NCBI GenBank assembly: GCA_965659285.1
Contig: CBFHWB010000001.1
Location: 1 to 64,000 of the forward strand
Direction: 5' to 3'
Length of the DNA stretch: 64,000 bases
From: UBA8108 sp965659285
GTDB lineage: Bacteria; Planctomycetota; UBA8108
The position numbers and the translations under genes were made by a program. The notes under the pieces are model-generated. The model ran no database searches. It was not told the DNA's origin and saw only the letters and a program-made list of their open reading frames with translations. Positions 8,581 through 19,000 of this stretch are shown one piece after another; the stretch's first letter is position 1; every line of letters starts with the position of its first letter.

Positions 8581-9609
8581 TCACACCCCTTCAGGTACCT
8601 TTGCTGTCAGGACCAGAACGATGAACAGAACAGGAAGATAGACGACAGAGGCGAGGACCAGCCAGCGGGCTGTCTCACGGGTCCGGGTAATACCAAACCA
8701 GACGGCAAAGGCCAGGAAGGCGAGGCTCGATCCCAGGGCCATCCAGAAATAAAAATCCGCGGCGAAGCCAAAGACCGCCGCCGGCATCAGGCTGGCGGGA
8801 ACCAGGGCGAGCGTCCAACCGACCACCCGCATAGCCGTCGCGCTGCCTTCTTTGTCGACAACCGTCAGCATCGGGAAACCGGCACGCTCGTAGTCTTCCC
8901 GGTACATCCAGGCGATCGCGAGGAAATGCGGGATCTGCCAGATGAACTGGATCGTGAAGATCGACCAGCCGGCGGAGACAAACTCGCCGGTGGCGGCGGT
9001 CAGACCGATGACCGGCGGCAGCGCCCCAGCGAAGGCGCCCACCAGCAGAGAGAAAGAAGTAACCCTCTTCAACGGCGTGTAGAAAAACACGTAGACCCCG
9101 GTCGTCACGGCGCTCACCGCGGCGCAAAGCGGATTGACCAGAATGACAAGATAGACCAGCCCGGCAAGGGAGAGAACCATACCCAGGAACCTCGCCAGCG
9201 CCGGAGAAAAACGCCCGGCGGGAAGAGGCCGGGACGAGGTGCGTTCCATCAGACCATCGGCGTCCCTCTCAATGTACTGGTTCAGGATGCTGGAGGCGGA
9301 GGCGAGGATGAAGGAGCCGGCCAGCACATGAAGCAGCAACCAGCCATATCTCGGCGACAGCAACTGCGAAAGCGAGCCCTGCGGGGATGTGCAGACACCG
9401 AGTGCGAAACCTGCGAATACCGTAACCAGGGCCAGGAGATTGATCCTGAGCTTGCTCATCTGCACCAGGTCGCTCAACAAAGTTCCCCCATCCGCTCCTG
9501 TCTTCCCGGATTCATCCCGCCCCTGCCCGGTCAACGAACCGGCGGTCGGAGATGAGCCCTGCGAACTTTCAATCTGTTGGTCTACCAGGGCCGCCTCATC
9601 CATGTTCAT
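8581..9609 (-). CDS. ctaB: Protohaem IX farnesyltransferase (haem O synthase)
   Basis: 342 residues, a UbiA-superfamily polytopic prenyltransferase. The Asp-rich motif NQYIERDADGLMERTSSRPL (about residues 110-130) binds the Mg-farnesyl diphosphate, and YTPLKR plus AFAGALPPVIGL follow as in CtaB/CyoE enzymes. It converts haem B to haem O in the inner membrane; CtaA then makes haem A. The hydrophilic N-terminal 50 residues are longer than in most homologues. Its ATG overlaps the ctaA stop by four bases (ATGA at 9606-9609), the usual sign of translational coupling. Confidence 0.95.
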   Translation of the reverse strand: MNMDEAALVDQQIESSQGSSPTAGSLTGQGRDESGKTGADGGTLLSDLVQMSKLRINLLALVTVFAGFALGVCTSPQGSLSQLLSPRYGWLLLHVLAGSFILASASSILNQYIERDADGLMERTSSRPLPAGRFSPALARFLGMVLSLAGLVYLVILVNPLCAAVSAVTTGVYVFFYTPLKRVTSFSLLVGAFAGALPPVIGLTAATGEFVSAGWSIFTIQFIWQIPHFLAIAWMYREDYERAGFPMLTVVDKEGSATAMRVVGWTLALVPASLMPAAVFGFAADFYFWMALGSSLAFLAFAVWFGITRTRETARWLVLASVVYLPVLFIVLVLTAKVPEGV

Positions 9610-10646
9610 AAGGCCGCCCCCGGCTCAGAAGCGCTCAGAAATCGAATCCGGTAGGCCCGAGCGCAAACGACCACAGCGAGAATCAGGATCAGAACTCCGA
9701 CCGCCTGATGGACGCTGGCCAGGGTTTCGAAGGTACCCGTTTTAACCAACCCCGGGGCCTCATCGACCACCAGCGAAGGCGGTGTTTGATAAATGAACGT
9801 AGCGAAGCCTAAAAACACCTGGAGAAAAAGCAGCAACAGCAGGCCCAGGGACGGATGGAGAATGCGGTCGGCCTTCGAGAGAGAGAGCACCTTGCCGACC
9901 AACAGAACGATTCCCGTGAAAACAGCGAAGGCCCAGACAATATGCACCAGGTCACCGATTGTCTGAAGCGCCTCCCCCCCACCCCCGGGCTCGAGCGTCG
10001 CGTGGCGAGGAACGGCGCCAAGCACGATCTGTACATAGATGCTGAGCACGGCGAAGAGCGCCAGGGAGCAGATGGGGTCCGCCTTGGAGAGCTTCAGCCG
10101 GGTCTTTTCACCTATCCAGCCCGGAGAGGTGACGACAGCCAGGATTGTGACGGCGGAAATAAACAACATAGCCATGCCAACATGCAGTACCGAAAGGATC
10201 GGCGGCAGCTTATATAGAACCGTCAATCCGCCCAAAATCGCCGGCGGAAGGACCAGCGCAACAACCACGATGGAAAGCAGCTTGACCCTGGGGCGTCTCT
10301 CCTTCTTGAAGGCCGCCAGGCAGGCCAGAAGCGCGAGGAATCCTACGCTCGCCATCATCAAACGATGGCCGTGTTCTACCAGCAAGCCGGGATTATCGAG
10401 CATGCCGCCCGGGGAGGGCAGCAAATTCCCATCGAAACTGGGCCAGTTTTTGTCGACTCGGCCACTCTCGGTACTGGTAACAATCCCACCAACAATCACG
10501 CCGAGATAGGCGACGCAGAGGGTCGCGATGGCAAGCCCGTGGAGGAGCCCGCCACCCGCGGTTGTTTCATCCGAACCAGCAGAGGCGGAGGCTCCCGAGG
10601 AACCCTCCGCGACTGGAGCTTCTTTCTTACCGCCTGCTCCAGGCAC
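9606..10646 (-). CDS. ctaA: Haem A synthase (CtaA/COX15 family)
   Basis: 346 residues with about eight hydrophobic helices after a Ser/Ala/Gly-rich N-terminal 30 residues. Haem-ligand histidines are visible in EHGHR (H92, H94), LHVG, DLVHI and SVHQAVG, the pattern of the two-domain CtaA fold. The enzyme oxidises the C8 methyl of haem O to give haem A for cytochrome oxidase. It lies three bases after coxA and overlaps ctaB, so the two haem A synthesis genes are built into the oxidase operon. Confidence 0.94.
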   Translation of the reverse strand: MPGAGGKKEAPVAEGSSGASASAGSDETTAGGGLLHGLAIATLCVAYLGVIVGGIVTSTESGRVDKNWPSFDGNLLPSPGGMLDNPGLLVEHGHRLMMASVGFLALLACLAAFKKERRPRVKLLSIVVVALVLPPAILGGLTVLYKLPPILSVLHVGMAMLFISAVTILAVVTSPGWIGEKTRLKLSKADPICSLALFAVLSIYVQIVLGAVPRHATLEPGGGGEALQTIGDLVHIVWAFAVFTGIVLLVGKVLSLSKADRILHPSLGLLLLLFLQVFLGFATFIYQTPPSLVVDEAPGLVKTGTFETLASVHQAVGVLILILAVVVCARAYRIRFLSASEPGAAL

Positions 10647-10649
10647 GGC

Positions 10650-12434
10650 TCACGCGGCCCCTTCTCCTGAAGGGGCATCCTCCTGGCCATCGTCGCCGCC
10701 CGCGCCTGCCGGCTCCAGCTCGCGGTCCTGCGGAAGATAGTCCTCCTCGACAAGCGCGGAGTTGTACTCGTAGGGTCCGCGATAGACTGTCGGAAGGTCG
10801 GGATGGAAGTTCCCGTGCGGCGGAGGCGAATCGAGCGTCCACTCGAGCGTGTTCGCCTTCCAGGGATTCTTTTCGGCCTTCTTGCCCCAGATCGCGCTGT
10901 AGATCAGCGCTATCAGGAAGAATACCTGGCCAAGCCCCAGCACGATGGCTGAGATGGTCATGAACTCCTGGTAGGGCTGCATATGCTCCCAGGTTTTGGA
11001 AGCCCCCTCGCCAGTATAAGCCGCGTAGCGCCTCGGCAGCCCCGCGGCTCCAACGATATGCATGGGGAAGAAGACGCAGTTGAATCCTATGAAGGTCAGG
11101 ATGAAATGAATCTTGCCGAGAGTCTCGCTGAACATACGACCGAACATCTTCGGAAACCAGTAGGTGATCCCGGCGAAGACTCCGAAGAGGCTGCCGCCGA
11201 AGAGCACATAATGGATGTGGGCAACGATAAAGTAGGTGTCATGGATCATCAGATCCACCGTCGTCGCCGCCATGAAGATTCCACTGAGGCCTCCGATGAT
11301 GAACATCGAAATAAAGCCCAGGGCGTTCAGCATGGGCGTGGTGAAATGGATATTCCCGCGCCAGAGGGTACCCAGCCAATTGAAGCTCTTCACAGCCGAG
11401 GGAAGGGCGATCATCATCGTGGCAATCATGAAGTAGGTCCCGAGATAGGGATTCATGCCGCTCTGGAACATGTGATGCCCCCAGACGATGAAGCCGAGCC
11501 CGGCAATTCCGGCCATGGCGGCCGCCATGGCCTTGTAGCCGAAGATGGGCTTGCGAGCGAAAACCGAAACAATATCGGAGGCGATTCCCATGCCGGGAAG
11601 AATCATGATGTAGACAGCGGGATGGGAGTAGAACCAGAAGAGATGCTGATAGAGAAGAGGCTGGCCTTCATTGGTGAAGAAGGTGGTGCCAAAGTGCCTG
11701 TCGAGGATCAGCATGATCAGGGCGGAGGTCAGCACCGGCGTTCCGAAGAGAATCAGGATCGCCGTGATAAAGATCGACCAGACTGTAAGAGACATGCGCC
11801 CGAAGGTCATTCCAGGGGCGCGCATCTTGACGATGGTGGTCACGTAATTCACCGCGCCCATGATGCTCGACGTCCCCACGATGATCAGGCTGATGCACCA
11901 CAAGGTCTGACCGTAACCCGCTATGACGCTCAAAGATGGATACGAGGTCCAGCCGCCGGAGGCGAAGGCGCCGGACTTGAGACCGGCCTCGATGCCCTCC
12001 AGAAGGATTCCCCCGAACATGACGAATCCGGCCAACGGCATGATCCAATAGCTCAGGCCGTTGAGGAAGGGGAAGGCCATGTCGCGCGCGCCGATATGAA
12101 GCGGAATGACAAAATTCCCGAAGGCTCCAACGAGAAATGGAATGATCACGAAAAAGATCATTACCGTGGCGTGCATGCTGAAGAGCACATTGTAGGTCTC
12201 GCCGCCAAATTGCTTCATGTCAACACCCATGAATTCGGCTTCGGGCCAGGCCAGGCGCATTCTCAAGGTGAGCGCGAGCCCTCCCCCGATAAACAGCATG
12301 AAGAGAGCCGTCATCATGAACTGCATGCCGATCGCCTTGTGGTCACGTGAGAAGACATACTTCCCCCAGAACCCCATCTCGTGGTGTTCGGCGTGATCTT
12401 CGGTTGCGATGTTTTCTTTGGTTTCCGTAGTCAT
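10650..12434 (-). CDS. coxA: Cytochrome c oxidase subunit I, A2-type haem-copper oxidase
   Basis: 594 residues, twelve or more helices. Metal sites are complete: H88 (SMHATVM) and H408 for the low-spin haem, H406 for the high-spin haem, H271, H320 and H321 for CuB, and Y275 as the crosslinked tyrosine. The motif around CuB is YSHPAVY (269-275), lacking the Glu of the A1-type GHPEVY; the preceding Tyr-Ser pair marks the A2 type known from Thermus caa3 oxidase. The C-terminal 40 residues are a charged extension not usual for the family. Lys and Asp channel residues were not all checked. Catalyses four-electron oxygen reduction coupled to proton pumping in the inner membrane. Confidence 0.97.
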   Translation of the reverse strand: MTTETKENIATEDHAEHHEMGFWGKYVFSRDHKAIGMQFMMTALFMLFIGGGLALTLRMRLAWPEAEFMGVDMKQFGGETYNVLFSMHATVMIFFVIIPFLVGAFGNFVIPLHIGARDMAFPFLNGLSYWIMPLAGFVMFGGILLEGIEAGLKSGAFASGGWTSYPSLSVIAGYGQTLWCISLIIVGTSSIMGAVNYVTTIVKMRAPGMTFGRMSLTVWSIFITAILILFGTPVLTSALIMLILDRHFGTTFFTNEGQPLLYQHLFWFYSHPAVYIMILPGMGIASDIVSVFARKPIFGYKAMAAAMAGIAGLGFIVWGHHMFQSGMNPYLGTYFMIATMMIALPSAVKSFNWLGTLWRGNIHFTTPMLNALGFISMFIIGGLSGIFMAATTVDLMIHDTYFIVAHIHYVLFGGSLFGVFAGITYWFPKMFGRMFSETLGKIHFILTFIGFNCVFFPMHIVGAAGLPRRYAAYTGEGASKTWEHMQPYQEFMTISAIVLGLGQVFFLIALIYSAIWGKKAEKNPWKANTLEWTLDSPPPHGNFHPDLPTVYRGPYEYNSALVEEDYLPQDRELEPAGAGGDDGQEDAPSGEGAA

Positions 12435-12461
12435 GAGTCTCTCGAAGGCTCCTTGCTGAAC

Positions 12462-13484
12462 CTATTCGGCTTCCTTCTGTTCCTGGTAATAATGTACGGG
12501 CTCGGGGAACTTCTCCGGAACCGCTGTCTTCCAGTCGTATCCGAGTTCCTTTGCCAGGTCCTCTTCACTGAGAACGAGGAAAGGCGCGTGCATGTTGGAG
12601 TGTCCCTCGCCGCAGAGCTCGGCGCAGACGATCTCGTACTTCTTACCTTCCTTGGCTGTCCCCTCCTTGATTTTGAACCAGATCTTACCGGGGTAGTAAG
12701 GAACCAGGTCCTGCTTCAACCGCAGGTGCGGCGAGAAAAAGCTGTGAAGCACCGGGTGGGTATAGATCTCGGTGTTGGCGTCGTATTTACCCAGGGAGTT
12801 CAACTCGATGAGTATGTTCACATTTTCCGGGACAACAAGCTTTGGCAGAACCTTGTCCTTGGCCAGATCGTCGAGGCCGACGGCATTGGTCGGAGACTTG
12901 AAAGAATGCCGCTGATCCTCGAACTTCCCATCCTTGCCGGGATAGTTGAACCACCAGGCGAACTGTTCTCCGTAGACCCTGACAACAAAGGTTCCGGGCT
13001 GAACGACACCATCCTTCTCGGGATAGCCGGTCTTGATTGTCAGCCAGCTGCTGTCTCCCACCAGTTGTACAACACCGATGAAAACGAGGACTACGACCGT
13101 GGCCAGCGTCCAGGTCACCTCGAGCTTGTTGTTGCCGTGGGTGTAGTGGGCCTTTTTGCGCCCTTCACGATTCCTGTAGCGAAAGAGGAACCAGAGCATC
13201 AGACCCTCGACGACGACAAAGGCGATCCCGGTGATCCAGAAGATCAGCACGAACAGGTCGTCCACCCCTTCGCCGTAGGTTGAAATGGCATCGGGCATCC
13301 AGAACAGCCCGGGCTTCTCCGCCTCGTGGCCGGCAGCGGAAGCCGCCGCCGCGGCCGGCGCTTCGGCGCTCTTCTCCTGGGTCCAGGCTGGAGCGGCCAG
13401 CAACATTCCAACTACAGCCATAGCCAGCAAGGAGGTCGATCTTTTAAACCCCTGTAATCTTGTCAGAATCATTACTCGCTTCAA
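12462..13484 (-). CDS. coxB: Cytochrome c oxidase subunit II
   Basis: 340 residues. A signal or first helix (19-35) is followed by an Ala/Glu-rich linker, two membrane helices (about 76-101 and 122-143) and a periplasmic cupredoxin domain. The CuA site is intact: H247 in VLHSFF, then C287, E289, C291, H295 and M298 in CAELCGEGHSNM. There is no CXXCH, so this is not a caa3-type fusion and needs a separate electron donor; the cupredoxin lipoprotein encoded immediately upstream and the multihaem cytochromes nearby are candidates. The stop is TAG, followed 27 bases later by coxA. The start could also be the Met four codons in. Confidence 0.96.
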   Translation of the reverse strand: MKRVMILTRLQGFKRSTSLLAMAVVGMLLAAPAWTQEKSAEAPAAAAASAAGHEAEKPGLFWMPDAISTYGEGVDDLFVLIFWITGIAFVVVEGLMLWFLFRYRNREGRKKAHYTHGNNKLEVTWTLATVVVLVFIGVVQLVGDSSWLTIKTGYPEKDGVVQPGTFVVRVYGEQFAWWFNYPGKDGKFEDQRHSFKSPTNAVGLDDLAKDKVLPKLVVPENVNILIELNSLGKYDANTEIYTHPVLHSFFSPHLRLKQDLVPYYPGKIWFKIKEGTAKEGKKYEIVCAELCGEGHSNMHAPFLVLSEEDLAKELGYDWKTAVPEKFPEPVHYYQEQKEAE

Positions 13485-13520
13485 CTTCCTGAAAACTCTC
13501 TGGCTGTAATGAACCAGATA

Positions 13521-14417
13521 CTAACCTTTATAGGTAAATTCGAAAACGATGTTCCCTTCGACCACGGCGCCATCCTTCACGGTTATCTTCTGCGCCTTGG
13601 GGGCCTTCAGCTTACGGTCTTTCTCATGCCAGACCTCTACGGTATAGGTACCATCTCCATCAGGCAGCTTCCCGATGGAAAACTTGCCGTCCTCTGCCGT
13701 CTGGGAAAAGAACGGGTTCTTCACCACGAAGGCGTATGCGGACATCCAGGGATGAACAGAACACTGGCAGACATGCGGCCCCGCCTTCTTAAAAAATCGA
13801 TCCCGGACCTCCTCGCCGACATTCGCCATCGAAAGGTTGAAAGACAATTGGGGGATGCTCACGTTATGAAGAAATGGATCGCTGTTCCTCAGCACCACCT
13901 GTTGATCCTTGTGCAGGGCGAAAACATGAGGGATATACTGGCACCCCTTCTGGTCTATCACGACCTTTGCAGGGTGGCCGTAGGTGGCCATGTCCTTGAG
14001 GTTGTAACGGCCTAGTCCCTTGCTGATATAGACGATGCAGTCCTTCAGGCCGCCATCGGCTCCCGCCACGATCGTCTCAGCGTTGAGAGGGCCCAGTGAC
14101 TGCGCCTCGCGCTGCTTGCCGCACTCGGGCTTGGCCGAGATATCCAGAGCTACCCTGGCAGGCGCTCCAGCGATCTTGACAATTCCCGTCAATGCGACGG
14201 AACCAAACTTCTGCTTGGGAGAACCTCCCGCTTCGCCGCCGCCGGTCTCGGAGGTTCCTGGGGTGGTTCCACTGTCCACGCCAACGCTATTCTGCTCGGA
14301 CCCCCCGGGAGCCCTGGCCTGCTTCTTGGTTTCACAGCCTGAAATCAACGCCAGGAGGCCGGCAATCATCAAAACCGTGACACCGACGCCCATGGGTGAA
14401 AATCGATCTGCCTGCAT
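13521..14417 (-). CDS. Cupredoxin-domain lipoprotein, first gene of the cox operon
   Basis: 298 residues from the ATG at 14415-14417 (a GTG four codons earlier is an alternative; AGGAG lies at 14430-14434). A lipoprotein signal ends in the lipobox LISGC, and a Ser/Gly/Thr-rich linker follows. The main domain resembles plastocyanin-like proteins: a His in FLHNVS and then Cys, His and Met within CQCSVHPWM give the H...C..H..M order of a type 1 copper site. A beta-sandwich of carboxypeptidase-regulatory type ends the protein. Standing 36 bases before coxB, it is a good candidate for a membrane-tethered electron carrier to CuA, but this is inference; a structural or copper-storage role is possible. 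Confidence 0.82.
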   Translation of the reverse strand: MQADRFSPMGVGVTVLMIAGLLALISGCETKKQARAPGGSEQNSVGVDSGTTPGTSETGGGEAGGSPKQKFGSVALTGIVKIAGAPARVALDISAKPECGKQREAQSLGPLNAETIVAGADGGLKDCIVYISKGLGRYNLKDMATYGHPAKVVIDQKGCQYIPHVFALHKDQQVVLRNSDPFLHNVSIPQLSFNLSMANVGEEVRDRFFKKAGPHVCQCSVHPWMSAYAFVVKNPFFSQTAEDGKFSIGKLPDGDGTYTVEVWHEKDRKLKAPKAQKITVKDGAVVEGNIVFEFTYKG

Positions 14418-14512
14418 TCTATCCGCCACTCCTATTCCTTGCTCTTACCAGGTCGTTAGAACTCTGTTTCGCCATGCTCAAATGTCATAAGTTAGAGTGC
14501 AAAAAAGTCTTT

Positions 14513-15970
14513 TCAAGCCTTTTCCTCTGCCGTATCTGGCGGAGGCGGCGGCTGGGAGGAAGAATGAGCCGAGGCGGCTTTTTCGAGGTAACGAAAAACC
14601 TCCCCTGCCGTCCGCTTTCCCTCTCTAAGGCAGTCGTTGACAGAGACGCCCCGGTAGGAGTTCCCGGTCAGGAAAAGCCCTGGAGTGGCCCCCAGGCGTG
14701 CCTCAATGCCCTCCAGGAGAGCCTGGTGGCCAACCTCGTATTGGGGAATCGCCTGCTCGTATCGGTAAACTCTCTGAGCCACCGGCTTCCCCTTGAGACC
14801 GATCGCCGCCCCCGTCTCTCGCTGTATCATTTCGATCAACTCTTCATCCGGTTTTCCGACAACTTCTGGAAAACGAGCCCCCCCCGCCAGCGCCCGGACA
14901 CTTACGTGACCTTCGGGGGCATGCCCTGGAAAGATGCTTGAGGTCCAGATCATGCCGAGCGTCTGCAGCCCCTCACTGGCGGGAGCCAGGAAACCGTAAC
15001 CATCGAGCTCCGAATCGACATCCTCGGCCCGGTAACCGAGGCAGACAACCGCCACGGAGGAATAGGAGATGGTAGCCAGGTCTCTGCCGAGATCGGATTG
15101 CGGCCCAGCGAACAGCGAGGCGGCGCGGCAAGCCGGAACGGCCAGGACCAGCGCCCGGGCTGTCTCCTCCCGGCCATCGGAAAAAGTAACCCGCCAGCCC
15201 TCGGCGCACGGGCTGATGCTCTCAGCCCCGAGGCCGTATTCAATGTTCTCGCCGAGCTCTCCAGCAAGCGCCCCGGAGAGCGTTCCGAGACCTTCCTCAA
15301 AGCTGTGCAAGGTGGCTGAAAACGGCGAGGTCTTGTCTTCGCCTGAAGATTTCTTTTTGCCTCTCATCCCCCTGACCAGGCTGCCGTACTCCTCCTCAAG
15401 GGCGGCCATACGCGGAAAGCAGCTCTTCATGCTCAGCGCCTCGACGTCGCCGGCATAGATGCCGGTAACCATAGGATCGAGCAGAGCGTCGACCGCCTCC
15501 TGCCCGAGACGCCGCCGGCCGAACTCCGCGATGGACTCATCCGCCGCTGCGCGGCCCCTGGACCGAAAGGGCTCGAGCAACAGCCTGAGGCGCCCCCGCA
15601 AAGAGAGCACCCCCGAGAACAGAAAACCGCGCGGACTGCGGGGAAGAGGCTTGAGCTCGCCCTCTCTCATCAGGTAGCGGTCGGAAGAGCGCGGAGAGGC
15701 CGGCAGTAGTTTCCCATCGAGCCCGAGACTGGAGATCAACTCAAGGGTGTCCGGAGCGTTGTCGAGTACGCCGTTGGGACCCTGCTCAAAAAGAAAACCA
15801 TCGACCCGTTCCGTGCCAATCGAGCCGCCGCTTCGGTCCGAAGCCTCGACGACCTTCACCGCCGGAGAGATCCCCCCCCCTGGCCGCCCGGCACGCAGAT
15901 GCCGCAGAAGGAAATGCGCGGTGGACAGTCCGGAAATACCACCACCGACTACAAGCGCGTCAAATGACAT
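14513..15970 (-). CDS. hemY: Oxygen-dependent type protoporphyrinogen oxidase (HemY family)
   Basis: 485 residues. It begins MSFDALVVGGGISGLSTAHF, the dinucleotide-binding fold for FAD with GGGISG at 9-14, followed by EASDRSGG for the FAD ribose. The C-terminal GLFLTGNSYRGVSVNDCLREG is the second FAD contact typical of HemY/PPO. A Pro-rich tail ends the protein. The enzyme oxidises protoporphyrinogen IX (or coproporphyrinogen III in the Gram-positive branch of this family) to the porphyrin. It lies 63 bases after the octahaem cytochrome gene on the same strand and directly upstream of the oxidase operon, so haem supply appears to be genetically linked to respiratory haem demand. Confidence 0.93.
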   Translation of the reverse strand: MSFDALVVGGGISGLSTAHFLLRHLRAGRPGGGISPAVKVVEASDRSGGSIGTERVDGFLFEQGPNGVLDNAPDTLELISSLGLDGKLLPASPRSSDRYLMREGELKPLPRSPRGFLFSGVLSLRGRLRLLLEPFRSRGRAAADESIAEFGRRRLGQEAVDALLDPMVTGIYAGDVEALSMKSCFPRMAALEEEYGSLVRGMRGKKKSSGEDKTSPFSATLHSFEEGLGTLSGALAGELGENIEYGLGAESISPCAEGWRVTFSDGREETARALVLAVPACRAASLFAGPQSDLGRDLATISYSSVAVVCLGYRAEDVDSELDGYGFLAPASEGLQTLGMIWTSSIFPGHAPEGHVSVRALAGGARFPEVVGKPDEELIEMIQRETGAAIGLKGKPVAQRVYRYEQAIPQYEVGHQALLEGIEARLGATPGLFLTGNSYRGVSVNDCLREGKRTAGEVFRYLEKAASAHSSSQPPPPPDTAEEKA

Positions 15971-16033
15971 TGCTGAGCAGCGGTCCTAACTACGGGACAG
16001 GCTCACAGCCTGGAGGCCGCCATCCTGTCGCGC

Positions 16034-19000
16034 CTAATTGCCGCCTCCTGCCTCTTCCTGGGACTCCTCACGGGGAGCGGTCGCCATCTTCTCGTCGTTC
16101 ATATGGCGCAGGTACTGCAGGAGAGCGTTTACATCCGCGAGATCTTTAGCGTCAATTTCCGAAGCCGGGTTCCCGGTATACTTCTTCCTCTCCTGGAAAT
16201 AGTTCGGCATCTTGGTCCCAGGCATGAAGTCAGGCGGGAAATAGAGCCAGTCCCGTGTCCACTGCGCTCGCAGCCGGCCGGCGGCCGCGTTGAGATCCGG
16301 ACCCCAGGAGCTCTTATCCCAGGGCTTTCCGGCTGCCCAGGCAGATGCCTTGCCGCCAAGTTCGCCACCAGCGGTCTGGACGGCATCCAGGGTGGCGAAC
16401 CCCCCCCGCAGGAGGATCTTGCCATCGGAATCCTTCCAGACCAGGAAGTGGCTGTCACCCGGAGCGCTCAGCGGAACCTCCGCGGGAGCAACCGTCCCGG
16501 CTCCCTGGGCGAGGATCGGCAAGGTCGGTAATTCTGCGCCGCGAGGATGGCACTGGCTGCATTGCTTGCCCTTGACCTCAGCCGTACCCTTCCCACACAG
16601 CAGTTGCCCCTTGAGAGCCTGTTCTTTTTCGAACCTGTCCTCAGCGAAGAGCTCCTCACCATACGGAACCTCACTGACAGCCTTGAACCACTGGACAATC
16701 AGGCGGGCCTCAGCCTGCGTAAGATTGAAGGACGGCATTCGGACCTTCAGCCAGGGCCGAATAGGACGCACGTCCTGCAGGAAGTGGAAGAACCAGTCAC
16801 TCTTGACGCGCTCTCCCTGGCGCAACAGCGGCGGCGGCGCCTTGAACCTGTCGGTCAACTCTGTTCCAAAGTAGAAACGCACTCCACCCTCGCCATAGCC
16901 CTTCACCGCGAGTTTTCGCTCGCTTACAGGACTCTCGGAAAGAACCCCGCCAAGAGCCGAGTAGTATTGCGTCGCAAGCCCCTCGAGTTCATCCTTCCTC
17001 ACCCCCAGCCCGTCCGGCAGGGAATCGAGGTCTATGTCATAAGGGGTCTCCAGCATAGCGACAAGGAATTGCCCGAGCGCGCTCGATTCATCCTCATAGG
17101 ACTTGCGCATCCGTGAGATCAACCCCGCAGGATCTGCCAGGCGCTTACGCACGAAATCATAGATTCCCCGGTTAGCGAGCGTATCGGCAGGCTCTTCCTC
17201 GTTGTACATCGAATCAATGACCCGGGCTACATCCTGAACAAAGCCCGGAAGAGGATAGAAATGCCTGCGTGCGACATCGACCACCGACATGGGATCCTCG
17301 TTCGGAGTAAAGACCTGCGGCAGAGTTGCATCGGTATTCGCATCACCGGAGCTGAACTGCCCGACCTGTTGACCGAGCGGGAAGCCGGCAGGAAGCTCGA
17401 TCCCGAGATTCGACCCTTGCGGACCGGCCGGCCGCGCGGCTAACCGATAGCTCTTGGCGAGCCATGTCTCCGCCTGCATGACATTGCTCCGGCCGGACTC
17501 ATCTCCAAGCGCGTTGGGATTTGGAAGGTCATCAACCGACACATAGCTGGTGGTCGCTCCGAGGCGATGACAGCCTGAACAATTGAGCTTCTGAACCAGG
17601 CGGCTGCCACCCTCGAGGATTTTCTCCCTCTCCGAAAGATGTTTCTTCCTGCCGGGATCGACCGGGTCAGCCACCAGGCTGATGACATAGGCGACAACCG
17701 CCTCGACCTGCTCCGGCTTGTCGTGGAACGGAAACAGCGGCATCTTCAGAAGCTCGTCGGCTCCCTTGTGGGCTAATTGCTTCGTCACCTTGTAATCGTA
17801 GACCGGCTCTCCTGAGCTGGTCCTTCCAACAGTCACCCTGCGAGGCAGAACATCAAATCTCCGGGTGTCGCTGAGCTTGGCCTTGGCCCACTCGTGACGC
17901 TGATGGGGGATCGCCTCGGATCCATCCTCCTGGTGGCCCCACTGCCCGAAATCCAGGCGGTCAGAGCCCTTGTCCCCCCACTTGTTGAGCTCCGCTCCAA
18001 TGGGCTGGGCGCCATCGAAATAGGCGACCCTGTCGGAAGACGGCACTCCTGGATCGGGGTCCTCGTCCCTGATTCCGTTGTGGCAGCCGAAGCAGCCATA
18101 GCGGCGAACCAGGCGATGCCCTACCAGGTTGAGCTTCTCCGAGGTCGACATCGGCTTGCTGGCGTCACCGCCCTTCAACAGGGTAGCCGCCCTGGATGTG
18201 CCATGCACCGCGCCCAGATAATAGGTCGCTATATCATCAAGAATCTTCTTTTTCGCCGGGTCGCTTTCGATTTCGGCGGCATTGGTCGTGACCAGCCCGC
18301 TCTCCCACCCTTCGTCCCGATCCTTCTTCTGGCTCTCACCAAGCGTAGCAGGGGAAGCGGATGGATGGGCCGCGAGGTCGACATCGTTATAATCAAGCGT
18401 CAGGAGATAGCTGACCATGTCGGCGACCTTCTGTTCCCCGGCGGGATCCTGGCCGGGAGCAAGCCGGAAACGAGGCATGATCGTCTCCGGATCATGCGCC
18501 TGGGGATTGAGAATCCAGCTTGAAAGCCAGTTGACCGCCTTCTTGCGTCCGAGTTCAGTCGCCAGATCGAATTTGCGAGCCAGCGGACTCAGGTCCGGCC
18601 CAAAGGTATTGTGAATCCAGCGATTGTAGACCGCATCCGCCAGTTGGCCGACGCTCTCCAGCGCGCTCTCTTCGATCTCGAGGCTCTCTTCGAGCGCCAT
18701 CGATTCCTCGATCGCTCTCTTGCTCTTGCTGTAGAGTTCCTCGAGTTCGGAGCCGACATCCAGTCCCTTGAGCCAACCATAAAGATCCGAAAGTTTTGTC
18801 CCGGATTCCCGATAGGCCGCGGCAAGCAGGGGCTGCCCTTCAGCCGACTGCGCAGCCTTCTGTTCCAATGCGGCGAGAACAGCCGCCAGAGCGGGGAGAG
18901 GCTCATCATATTCACCCTCGGATTCGACCTTGATGCTGTGACACCCCATACAGCCAAGCGTCTTGACGAGTTCCCGGCCGCGAACGGGGTCTCCAGCCGG

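Noticed and set aside
8182..9555. A 457-residue plus-strand frame across coxC and ctaB
   Set aside because: Arg/Glu/Gln-rich shadow antisense to clear membrane protein genes; no start signal and no domain.
10983..12350. A 455-residue plus-strand frame across coxA
   Set aside because: Antisense shadow of the codon pattern in coxA; His/Glu-rich low-complexity product without motifs.
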